Source: Priapulus caudatus
Lineage: Eukaryota; Priapulida; Priapulimorpha; Priapulimorphida; Priapulidae
Direction of reading: 5' to 3'
Assembly: GCF_000485595.1 (NCBI RefSeq)
Contig: NW_014577897.1
Span: forward strand, 171,744-207,105
Length of the DNA stretch: 35,362 bases
Part shown: piece by piece, positions 25,469-35,362 of the stretch
Position numbering within the stretch: the first letter of the stretch is position 1
Layout: every line of letters begins with the position of its first letter
Notes under the pieces: model-generated
Seen by the model: the letters and a program-made list of their open reading frames with translations, nothing else
Databases searched by the model: none
Told to the model about the DNA's origin: nothing
Position numbers and translations under genes: made by a program

Positions 25469-26617
25469 AGTAATAGCGAAGAGAACCGTGCCATTGTGTT
25501 ACGCACTGCTGCTACCTGCAGACCAAACTATATATATACGGATATGTATGCGACCTATATAGACGGATGCAATGAATGTGCCAATATGCTCTAAGCGCTG
25601 CTGTGGACAACTACATGGTTATTATTACTTGTTCATGCGGACGTTTACCGCATAAAACTAATCATGCTCGACTGTTATTCATTTATCTTAATAAACGAGT
25701 ATATATATCATGCACCGTTACAACAAATAGAAGCAATGTTGCTATTTATGAATTTTTTTAGTTTGCGCAGCATGACATGCAATGGAATATGTCACTTCAA
25801 CTCGTAATGGCCAAAGTTCTGTACGCCCACAACATCTGGAAAAGAAACATAGACATTGATTACAGCCGGCGATATTACATGCATTCATCCGTAAATTTGT
25901 TCACCGCTTAATCGCGACACTTTTATGGTTCTTGACCATAGCAATTATATAGACACTATTAGAGAGTCTAACTAGTATGTTATTTCCATGTTCTTATCCT
26001 ACACCGATAAAGCGGGGGTCCACTGGATGTATGTGTGCGTGCGTGCGTGCGTGCGTGCGTGCAAGCGAGCGTGTGTGTGCGACTGTAAAATATCACATAG
26101 TAACTGGTGCAGAGCACAACACGCGCTAAAAATTAATGTCGTCTACTGACCGATGTTGTCACAAAATACATACTTTGTTTCCTCGCCATTGATGGCCGTC
26201 ATGATTTGAGAAAGAGCTCTAAACCAGTGGAAGAGGTCAAGATAGCAGAACTAGAAACATCCAGACAGAACAAACCCGTACGCCCGCGTACACACATGGC
26301 TTGCAAAAACAAATGGATCCAGTCCTACGCACTGCGCCACGCCGGAATTCTTGAATATTGTTGATGCAATTGTTGTGCATCTTTTAAGGAAATATGCTAC
26401 TTTCATGAACAAAGCTGAATTTTGATGCATTTCCATCGACCTTACCGCAAAGCGCTCCGTTCTAATTTTCTTACTATTGATACAGAGGTAAGACCGATAT
26501 GCAAAAAATATGCACACAAATACAGCTAAATTGTCACATTTTGTGCAGTTTTCATGCTTTCAAAGTGTCCTCATCGCGGCTCACACGCGGGGCATTTTCT
26601 GACTCGAGGTGCTCTGA
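25469..26617. other. Intergenic, with a GTGC microsatellite
   Basis: The (GTGC)n run at about 26031-26080 (TGCGTGCGTGCG...) is the only clear feature. No coding or RNA gene recognised. Confidence 0.5.
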
Positions 26618-26705
26618 GATATATATATATATCAAGAGTACATAATAGAGATATATAGATATTATATAGTACTATATAAATTCTATATAGTAGCTAGATA
26701 ATCTA
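26618..26705. repeat. AT-rich palindromic tract
   Basis: (AT)n followed by nested palindromes such as TATATAGTACTATATA and TAGATAATCTA. A likely DNA-unwinding or cruciform-prone stretch, with no gene. Confidence 0.6.
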
Positions 26706-26875
26706 GAAGGGGTGAGATGGGTTTGGGTATAGTAAAAGTAGGGGGGGTGAAGTATCACTTTCAGTTCTATATTTATAAGTTGAAATAAAACCCAACAGGA
26801 TTCTGATACAGTAATAAAGAAAGTGAGGATTCACATTCAACTTTTATTATAGTTCTAGCTTTACAGCACGAAATC

Positions 26876-26990
26876 AGGGGCGTAGATAGCGGGGGGGATG
26901 GGGGGATGCATCCCCCCACTTATTGACCTTAGGGGGATGGCGTGTACAATCATCCCCCCTACTTTTAGGAGGAAAATGGGGGAATCAAAA
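26876..26990. repeat. G-rich dispersed repeat, copy A
   Basis: AGGGGCGTAGATAGCGGGGGG followed by a GGGGGGATG/CATCCCCCC hairpin, then CATCCCCCCTACTTT. The same order recurs at 27191-27290. The G-runs could also form G-quadruplex. The open frame across it is accidental. Confidence 0.8.
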
Positions 26991-27190
26991 TTTTCTGGAG
27001 GAGGACCCGCATACCCCCGCCTGTTTCTTACCACCCTCCTCGAAAACCTGCATTGGCCACTGTCGAGCGTAACAAATTGAGCACCCCCACTTCAAAAATC
27101 GTTCCGCGGCGCCTGTAGAGTACTGCTAACAAAGATTATGATTATGAATATTTGTATGCATATCAAAAGTCAAATTTGAGTTCATCTGAC

Positions 27191-27290
27191 AGGGGCGTAG
27201 ATATAGCGGGGGATGGGGGTATATCCCCCCACACTTATTGAGGTGGGGTGGCTTTCATCCCCCCTACTTTCAGGAAGAAAATGAGGACAA
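27191..27290. repeat. G-rich dispersed repeat, copy B
   Basis: Same unit and orientation as 26876-26990 (AGGGGCGTAGATATAGCGGGGG ... CATCCCCCCTACTTTCAGGA), about 310 bp downstream. Confidence 0.8.
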
Positions 27291-28441
27291 ATTTAATATT
27301 TTACAGACAATAAATACTGGATATTTATCTACAAATCCGTCATCGCTATTCATACTCTCCTAATGTATTATTACAGAAATGGAACGTGACATATACATCT
27401 ACTGTAAAATGGCTGTAACTCGTTCCAAGAATGACATTATTTTACTGAAACTCAGACGGTTAATTTTGAACGCATTCCCCATATACGATTTTTTTTTCAA
27501 AATCCCCAAAGTCTTATCACTGCTCACGAAAGTTAAATCCTTGCTTTATTCAAAATTAGAATAGACCTATTGAGAGTTGGGATATTGAATTTTCACGGGG
27601 ATTGAATGGGAAAATTTAATTTCATCTCACTTTTTGGGGGGATGGGGGTGCTGAGACCCTACCGGAAGTATATTCCCGATTTTGTATAATAATAAGGGGT
27701 GAAAATATGCACTTTTTGGTTCAAATCTGGTTGTTTTTCTCATATTTTTTTTGCAGTTTTAACGTTCTCAGTAAAATATACGTGTTATCAAAATTTCAGG
27801 ATGATTCCAGTGCTGCAATTGTCAACGGGTCTGTAGTATCTGTAGGGTCGGTAGCACGGGGCGGTCGCCCCTCCTATAATTTTCAGGGCAAAGGTATTTT
27901 AGCCTAGGTAAGTCTGCACTGGTAATCCCAGTGAGGACATGTACATAGCACAGATTTGGTAGTAAGTATTTTAGTCTTTGGCGTCCCCAAAGGTAAAAAC
28001 TCAACAGTGATGTTATTGTGATGAAGATTGTTTAATAGTGCTGCCTCATAGTGCAGGAAATTGCATCGAAGAGGTGTTACTTTCAACAAAATCCCCGGAC
28101 CCCCCCTTAAACAGGAGAGGGACATGCCCTGAAGGAGGAAAAATCCTGATATTCTATGATAAAGATGTCCAAAATTGATTCAACGTAGCTTAAGCACTTA
28201 GGTCCTGTCCAAGAATGTAGGTAGCCTTAAATAACGTACGCGCCTACAAAATCCTGTGCGGGCATGTCCACCGCCATCATACGACGGTACACACACAGGC
28301 GAACTGCTTTAACAGGCTGAATTCGGGCAGACTCAATTCGGACTCGCCATTCTAGAGGCATGCTCGAGCCCAGTCAGCGAATGTGTGGTGGCCCACAATG
28401 GCGCGGATCGCCCATGAAAACGGGGTATCCCGTGTACTAAC
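27291..28441. other. Intergenic, no gene recognised
   Basis: Contains a further G-run (about 27637-27655) but no coding or RNA feature I can support. Confidence 0.45.
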
Positions 28442-28571
28442 CTCCGGAGACGGCGTAAAGCACGATTGAACGTACTGCGGCTGTCTCAATAAGACGGCTT
28501 GCAGCGAAGTCGTAAACAACTGCGCGAAGTTCGTCGCCAAGTACATGGATGGGGTTGGGTGGGGAGACCAT
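28442..28571 (-). CDS. Tentative first coding exon, unknown protein
   Basis: On the minus strand ATG at 28571 opens 43 codons (MVSPPNPIHVLGDELRAVV..., ending VLYAVSG) that finish at a GTTAGT donor. The composition looks protein-like (amphipathic, no low complexity), but no family was recognised and no following exon was found downstream. It may be chance. Confidence 0.22.
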
Positions 28572-29058
28572 GGCCGTGAGCTTTGTAGTAGCAATAATAT
28601 AATTAACTGTGCGTTTCATACCTATGTAATTAGGCTACCCATGTAGCCCGGGGTGAATTAAGCGACCATAATACATTAACTGAAATAGCCACCGATAACC
28701 TCCGTCTCTCACTTACCTTAGCAATTTTGCTTGTAGCTCCTTGACGTAATACAGTAGCAGGATGTTGTGTGCAACGAAACCTCGAAGTCCTTAGGTTACG
28801 GCATCAAATCGTACGCGTAAGTGCGGCTACTTAGGTGTGGTAGGTGAGGATTAAGCTTAGGCTAGGAGTACAGGGATGGCGGTAGACATAAAGGCAGACG
28901 CACAAGCTAAGAGTAACATTCACCACAAACAACTGACTTGTCGCATTACAAGGTAATAAAAACACGTAGCGTACGGAATACAATAGACAGGTATGACACG
29001 GGTACAGAGGGCAAGTAGGCTTCCTCGTGTCACTGCGTGGCCGGCTCGCCTTTTATAC
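28572..29058. other. Intergenic, no gene recognised
   Basis: Nothing supported between the tentative exon and the repeated block. Confidence 0.45.
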
Positions 29059-29335
29059 GCCGGCGAATTCCTGTGCCCTCATCCGGGCATATTCTGTCAC
29101 CCCTCTCGGTTGTCCCAGTGTTCCTATTCTGTCGACGCACTCGTCTAGCAAGGGCCGCATCCCCATAGTGTCGCGTGTTCACGTACCGCCGCTCTCTGCT
29201 CTCTAAGCGACGCATTCTCTAGTCACCATTCGACACGTCTCATGGCCACCTTGTCGCACGGTAGCGCTACCGCTGTTGCCTGCTCTCTTCTTTCGGCAAT
29301 AGTGGCCTAAGTAATGAGCTGTAGCGCGAAGCAAA
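29059..29335. repeat. 280-bp direct repeat, copy A
   Basis: It shares long interrupted matches with 30088-30372: TTCCTGTGCC, CATAGTGTCGCG, GCTCTCT..CTCTCTAAG, TTCGACAC, ATGGCCACCT and AATGAGCTG, in the same order. The copies have many indels. They are about 1.03 kb apart, which could reflect LTR-like ends of a small element or a duplicated segment. Confidence 0.75.
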
Positions 29336-30087
29336 GAACCTTTACAACTACGCGTCGTCAGTTTTCTCTATAAGTCGCGTAAAGTCTGCCACTAGTAACG
29401 CTGCCAGTCAACCGCGTGACAGGAACTGATGCATTCCTTAACATACGCTATGTATGCGGTGTCCATTCTTGTGTCACCAGCGATACACAGCTGATAAACT
29501 ACCTGCAGTCCTGGATAACGACGGCAGATCTTGAGTGCTGGCGATGGCTTGGACTAGAAACATTTGTTCCCCTAAAAAAATTTCCTCACTTACTGCGACA
29601 TTCACATGTATAGTCTCGACAAGCGCGCTCCAACTGTAGCGTTGGCACCGCTGCTACACTGCGTTGGTGGTAACGGATATGCCGGCCTTGCTTTGCGACC
29701 GAAATTATAGCTTAACGACTATTTTCCTACCGACAGACATTGCAATTCTCACAATGCGACCCTTTGCCGTTGTATGCTTGAGAAAATGCTGCGCCTTAAT
29801 ATAGCACTTGAATGTGCTGTGTGGTACCTTGATAATAACTATGGTACATTTGACGTAACTCCTGCTATTTTAACTGGTATGGTGACCTCTGCCCTTTTAC
29901 TTCCTAAGGCCGCTGTCCTGAGACCTGATTGCAAAGTTTGAGACCGACAATTTTGGCAATGTCCTCGACGCAATGCCGTATGCCGAAACTGCTGCATAAC
30001 GAATGTCCACCAATCACGTGGGCGGATCTGCCAGCCATATCAATGTTCATTTCTTGCTGTCTTCGCTCTGTCTTCTTCTTGCATCTT
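29336..30087. other. Spacer between the two 280-bp repeats
   Basis: About 750 bp with no gene recognised. If the flanking repeats are LTRs this would be a coding-less TRIM-like interior, but no primer-binding site or polypurine tract was seen. Confidence 0.35.
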
Positions 30088-30372
30088 CGCCGGCTGATTC
30101 CTGTGCCGCTTCTCCGGCATATTCCTGTCACCTCTTAGGCTGTCCAGGTTCCTAATTCTGGGCCGACCCCACGTTTAGCGAGGGCGCATCCCATAGTGTC
30201 GCGCGTGCACGTCCGCCACGTACGGCCCGCTCTCTCTCTCTAAGTCGACTCATGTGACTAAAGTCAGCGTTCGACACCTATGGCCACCTGTACGCACCCG
30301 GCTACGCCGGCTGTTTGCCTACTGTCTCTTTCGCTCGGCAATGTGCCTATAATGAGCTGCGTAGGGCGAAAC
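30088..30372. repeat. 280-bp direct repeat, copy B
   Basis: Partner of 29059-29335; it runs directly into the TG microsatellite. Confidence 0.75.
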
Positions 30373-30389
30373 GTCTCTGCTACACGCGT

Positions 30390-31470
30390 CCGTGTGCATA
30401 TGTGGTGTGTGTGTGTGTATGTCTGCGTGTGTGTGTGTGCGTACGTGTTGTGCGTGGAGTGGTGTGTGTGTTGCGGTGCGTGTGTATGTGTGTGCCGTTA
30501 CGTGCGTGTCGTGCGTGCCGTGTGTGGGCGTGCGCGGTTATGTGTGTGGCGGTGCGTGATGTGTGTGCGTGGCCGTGCCGTGTGTGTGTGTGTGTGTGCG
30601 CGCGTGGTGTGCGTGGTGCGTGTGCGTGTGCGTGTGCCGTGTGCATGCTGTGTGTGTGCCGCGCGTGTGCGCGTGGCGTGTGCAATGGTGTTGTGTGTGC
30701 TGTGGTGTGTGGCGTGTGTGGTGTGTGCGTATGTGTGTGCGTGTGTGCGTGTGCGTGAGTGTGCGTGCGTGCGTGTGTGGGGGGTGCGTGTGTATGTGTG
30801 TGCGTGGGCATTGTGTGGTGCGTGGGCGTGCGTGCGTGCGTGCGTGGCCGTGCGTGTGTAATGTGTGTGTGCGTGGTGTGTGTGGTGGGCGCGGGCGTGT
30901 GCATGTGCGTGGTGCGTGTGCGTGTGCATGTGTGTGTGTGCCGCGCGTGTGGCGCGTGCGTACGTGCATGTGTGTGTGTGTGTGTGGGAGGTGTGTGTGC
31001 GTGTGTGTAGTGTGGCGATGTGTGTTCCGTGTGCGCGTGCCGTGTGCACGTATACGTGCGGGGCATGTGTGCATGCGTTGTGTGCGTGGCATGGCGCGTG
31101 AACGTACATGTGCGTGCACACACGCACAGCACATACATAACACACACGCACACACATACATACACACACACATATATAGTACATCACAACACCACACACA
31201 TGCGCGCACACCACACACAGCACAGAAAAAAAACCGCCCCCCCCCCAGACAAGCACCACGACAACACACACACACACCAACACAACACAACACAGAGTAG
31301 AGTAGAAAGAAGAGAGAGAGGGGCGAGAGAGAGAGAGCGCAGAGACACAACAGAAACACAGACACACACACACATACACACACACGAACAAACACACACC
31401 CCCACACACACACAAGCCACACAGCGCACAGCGCCGCGCAGCGCGCGCGCGCAGCGCGCCACTGGACGCA
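30390..31470. repeat. 1.1-kb TG-rich to CA-rich microsatellite
   Basis: The plus strand is (TG/CG)n to about 31110 and then switches to (CA)n, with GA-rich and C-run interruptions near 31235 and 31300-31340. The switch makes an imperfect inverted repeat hundreds of bases long. Long Cys/Val and Thr/His open frames on both strands come only from the dinucleotide pattern. Confidence 0.95.
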
Positions 31471-33159
31471 CACGCATCCAACGACACACTGACTTGCTCT
31501 GCAATAGCGTTAGTTGTAGAAGGCCTATCTGCTGTCACAAGCGCTGTTGGCTTATGTATATGTAGAACGTAACCCTAGCAACTGCACACACATGTTTGTA
31601 CTGTTATCGTGGCCAGCTGACTGCCCTGCATTCCTCCGCTATTCTAGCGGAGGCATTAGCGAGCGTTCGTGAACAGGAGTTGTCGCGTTCGCAGCAAACG
31701 TTCTCGCACGTTATGCCCCGTTCCGCATTAAAGAGCGAACGAGACTTTAGGCGGGAGAACTTTAACGGAGCTTTGTGAAACGCGGCCCAGGGGCCTCCAC
31801 GAATGTATATTTCATGAGACAAAAAAAATTGTAAGGAAAAATGTTATATGAAATTTGTTTGTGACGTGGTAGAAACAGCTACTGGCTTATTTTCCTGTCA
31901 TTGGCCAGCACAACGTCGGGCAGACAAAACATCTAAATAATTCTAACGGTTCATCCATTCAACGTCGATTTCTTAGTCTTTTCAGATTCTTTCTACTTGA
32001 AAAAAAATTACGGTTCTGGATGACTGTAACTATATCTTGTCACCTTTTAGTTTTCTAGTATTCTAAGGTAGTCGTGGGATCCACGGTAGCGTGAATCTAA
32101 GGCTGCCCGGGCCTCCACATGCCTATAAATCCGGCCCTGCTTAGGACTTCAGAGGACTTCGGTATGGCTGCGTGCTGCCCATCTACTGCCTGCGGGGGTT
32201 GTCCTGCGTCATCATCAGATAGCAGCAACTATGGCGACCCAACACAAGCTTTTTTATAGGTAAATGGCAAAACATCGCACGACAGATAAGCGCTCTCGCT
32301 CGCTCAGTTTAATGCGCTAAAAAGTATCCGGTGTACGTTGTACGAATGGGGCCTTCGCATGCAGTTGGTTAAATATGATCCGATGTAAAATCTTTTGTCA
32401 TAGTAGGTCTAGATAATAATGGTGAAGTCTTATAACAGACTATAAGAATTTATATAGCACTGAAAACTGGCATCATTATTAGTAAAACGTGTATATATAT
32501 TTAGTGCATACTAGAACCTAAGCAACATTTTTGTATTAATAATGGTGTGGCAACTTATCATTGATCCGAATGATGCAGCAGAGTAAGTTGCATAAGGTAA
32601 AGCCCCATCGCGTGGGCGGTGTGGCGCTTATTGATCTGACGATAACAGCGCATTTCGAGTTACAGACAGCTTCGCGTATTTAGCTATGCCGCGGTGCCCT
32701 GTCGGCTCTCATTGCAAGGTCGCCAACATTTCCGAAGGAAGCGTGCCGCGTTTCGCGCTCATGCGCAGTGCCGCACACGTAATAGCAGCTCGTAGGCACG
32801 CTTCGAGTACTATACAGCATTGTTGTCTAAAGCGCGGTGCCCTTTGGTGGTATTACAGCCATCCGAAAAGGTCCTAATGGGTTTTTTGTTTTCGTCCAGA
32901 ACAGTACGTGTGAATGTGTAGACTGTTATTAATCATCATGTAGCTAGATCAACTGCATGTATTCGCTTTACCTACGCGGCTGTTATCCGGAAAATGTCGA
33001 TCGATTTTATCTAAACGCTGAGATGAGGGCAAGGTGCAAGGTAAATACAGAAAACGCGCAATACCCGAGGGGCAACAGAAAAGAAACAAGTGCCGCGGAG
33101 CGACAGCGCTCATCTAACGTCTAACTGCGTGACTCTGTGGTGGAGTGGTGGATCTCTAG
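31471..33159. other. Intergenic, no gene recognised
   Basis: No domain, RNA gene or clear repeat identified; open frames are short and unsupported. Confidence 0.45.
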
Positions 33160-33377
33160 TAAACCCCTGTTAGTCCAAATGTGTTCAATACACGCCGACG
33201 CAACAAGTGAAGGCAGCAGGGATGGTATCAAAGAACCTTCTCAAGGAATGTTCGTTGTGGATCGTTATGAAAGTTGGCCTACGAGATGGCGCGTACGTTT
33301 AAGTGTCTCAGACCTTAACGATGGAGAGCTCCCATCGTACGTAGTGAGCAACAAACTATTGCAGAAGAACAGAATAG
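33160..33377 (+). CDS. Tentative internal exon, unknown protein
   Basis: Open from an ATCTCTAG acceptor to an AATAG|GTAAGA donor. It encodes about 72 residues including YESWPTRWRVRLSVSDLN and LPSYVVSNKLLQKNRI. The Trp-rich, non-repetitive composition and a good donor suggest a real exon, but I recognise no family and no partner exons. Confidence 0.25.
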
Positions 33378-34349
33378 GTAAGACACCTCGTCCTCCATTT
33401 ACCTAACAAGGCAAGCCTACAGGCTGCAAATAGAGAGGCTGCCAGCCTGTAAACTAATAAACGCAGGTAAAAACCTACAGCAGTACCACCACCACATCAC
33501 TCGGCAGTGGCCACTGCAGTGGCATACGTTACATAGTAAAATACTGACAGTACCAGAATGCCATAGAAAATTATAACGATTTAAGGAGCCATAAACCTTC
33601 TTCAAAACAAAATTTTAGCTTTTGAAAATTTCACTGGTGGACATTGTAGCCTCGGTACAGATCCAGCGCATGTTCCAGATTCTACTAGCAAACCCGCAGT
33701 CAATTGCTTTCTAAGCAGACAGTAAACAAAATCCATGTTAACCCTCACTCTTGAGGGTCAAAAGGTATCCGACACTTACTGCTTCGCTATGTCAGCAGAA
33801 GGGACATATTCATGGTCCTTTCCAATAAAGCCATAAAAATGCTAGGTCGACCGCTGAAACAAAAAAGTTTTTCATCGCGTCCGTCAGACCATGTCCTCAA
33901 AAAATGTCTAACATCTGCACTGCTGCCCATGTGACCTTTGACCCTGTGACTCCAATTTCGGCACAGTGATGGTTTTTTCCTACATGATGCTCTACACCCG
34001 ATATCACGAGGCGCTAGGTCGAGGCCGTTTAGATTTGTCCGCAATTTGCTTTCCTCCCTATACTTTAAGTTAAGGGATGCATGTTGCCCGCTTCTTTTAC
34101 CCTCTTGATACTTTGACGCCGACGCTTCGGCATCGCCAACTCGTTTTTGACGATCCCCCCCGATGTGCCGAATATCGTGACGCGGTACGTCGAGCGTTAA
34201 GATTTGTGCCCAACTGTTGAACGGCACGACGCGAACGCAGCGGACGGAGGCCGGACGATCGTGCGATCTACAAGCTGGCATACTGACTTATGTCGATGAG
34301 CTAATAAGCCATCAAAGGTATAGAAAACATATACAGAATGTTCATTCAC
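33378..34349. other. Intergenic, no gene recognised
   Basis: The minus-strand open frame at 33787-34281 has no recognisable domain and overlaps nothing informative. Confidence 0.4.
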
Positions 34350-34498
34350 TAACACACGCGCGCGCGCGCACGGCGACGCACGCCACGCACGCACACACAC
34401 ACACACAAGACGCGCGCACAACGCACCACCAGCACGCAAACGCCAGAACACACACGCAACAACGCACACACGCACGCACCGCACGCAACAAACACACA

Positions 34499-34551
<53 letters not shown>

Positions 34552-34605
34552 CCAGTAACACACTCAGCACCCACACAAGTACACACCACGCACACACTGC
34601 TAGCG
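34350..34605. repeat. CA/CG microsatellite
   Basis: Degenerate (CA)n and (CG)n words with a pure (CA)n run of about 25 units at 34500-34550. Open frames across it are artefacts. Confidence 0.95.
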
Positions 34606-35362
34606 GATGCAACACGTGTATAAATAGTCCGCACCTATACCTTTCTTGCTGCGCGTCTTTGCCCTAATTTAAAACCTGCCAGGGGTCGAGCATCTGCCAG
34701 CTGGAAGCTCCATCTCTGCTTAGATTGCCGCCTGCACGTCCGCGTAAGAAGCCAAAACCATCGATCAGGTCTGGAATTTTGCCCATTGAATACTTCTCTC
34801 TGTCTACGGCACGGACGACGAAACAAATACATTTAGTCAGCGTAAATCCAGGCTTGTAGACAAAAAAAACTCAAAGGTTGAAACCCAACTATTCACATGC
34901 CAACAAGAGCAAATAATGACCATGTATTAATACCTCTTAATAACAACTATGTAAATAATGTGTTTTACTATAGCAAGCGGAATGGGCGGGAGAAGAGATA
35001 TAACGCTACAGAACGAAAAGAGGATAGTCACGGGGCCGTAAAACACAGACAGGTATTGTCCGATTAAAGAGAAGCAACAAGATAGCGTGCACCGTTTATA
35101 GGTATTACCGTAATTGCCTGCGTGTCTACGTGCAAAGCGCCGGCGATCACGCAACAATATGCATATTAACGAAAATTCAATACAACTAATGCGTTAGGCT
35201 TGCATAGCATGATACTAGTGAGGTATATAGCGTGTCGTCCACCAACAGTGACCGCATCACATTTTCCCAAATCATAAAGCAGAATTATATGAAAAGCCAT
35301 GGCAAAACACAAACACGTTAGAACAAACGTTACCTTCCTGAAATAAAGCTTTTAATGGAGTG
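34606..35362. other. Intergenic to window end, no gene recognised
   Basis: Nothing supported on either strand. Confidence 0.45.

Noticed and set aside
30280-31565. Large overlapping open frames of 147-346 residues on both strands
   Set aside because: They are Cys/Val/Arg or Thr/His repeats produced by the TG/CA microsatellite in all frames, with no domain.
34197-34634. Cys/Val-rich and Thr/His-rich open frames
   Set aside because: Translation of the CA microsatellite.
1-35362. CRISPR arrays, bacterial operons, rRNA or tRNA genes
   Set aside because: No regularly spaced repeats with unique spacers, no ribosome-binding-site-led gene clusters, and no cloverleaf or rRNA core recognised. The window is eukaryotic.

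Overview
This is animal (metazoan) nuclear DNA. It has spliced genes with GT/AG introns, TTAGGG repeats, Ty3/gypsy LTR retrotransposons, a LINE remnant, THAP-like fragments and long CA/TG microsatellites. I cannot name the species. A caspase joined to STING together with this repeat content fits a marine or early-branching invertebrate, but that is an inference.

The main find is one plus-strand gene at 6620-24025, which I reconstruct as 8 exons (738 codons plus stop). Exons 1-7 encode a complete caspase catalytic domain of about 295 residues, with p20 His113 and Cys158 (QACRG) and a p10 subunit. Exon 8 is a single 1.33-kb exon encoding two successive STING cyclic-dinucleotide-binding domains. 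The second is the better conserved (it has EYATPL); the first is divergent (DYPTCL at the same place). The reading phase is continuous across every junction. The predicted product is a soluble caspase-STING-STING protein with no transmembrane domain: a nucleotide sensor fused to a death protease, with the usual STING homodimer apparently built into one chain.

Layout: 1-6500 is repeat-rich intergenic DNA holding two THAP-like fragments, a LINE fragment on the minus strand, a CG/TG-rich low-complexity block and one copy of a hairpin-bearing repeat. At 6620-8302 lie caspase exons 1-5. The 8.4-kb intron 5 holds a degraded minus-strand gypsy element (9225-16494) with both LTRs, primer-binding site and polypurine tract, plus two further hairpin-repeat copies. 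Exons 6 and 7 (16695-17183) finish the caspase. The 5.5-kb intron 7 holds a younger minus-strand gypsy element (17643-22372), which landed inside an interstitial TTAGGG array that is itself bracketed by a 26-bp inverted repeat. Exon 8 (22694-24025) is the tandem STING exon. From 24026 to the end the sequence is largely non-coding: hairpins, G-rich repeats, a repeated 280-bp block, a 1.1-kb TG-to-CA microsatellite, a CA microsatellite and two weak exon candidates.

By analogy with bacterial TIR-STING effectors and with vertebrate STING, ligand binding by the STING pair probably drives assembly that brings caspase domains together. The two large introns are invaded by antisense retrotransposons. 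Retention of intron 7 would give a caspase-only protein of about 303 residues, a possible second isoform.
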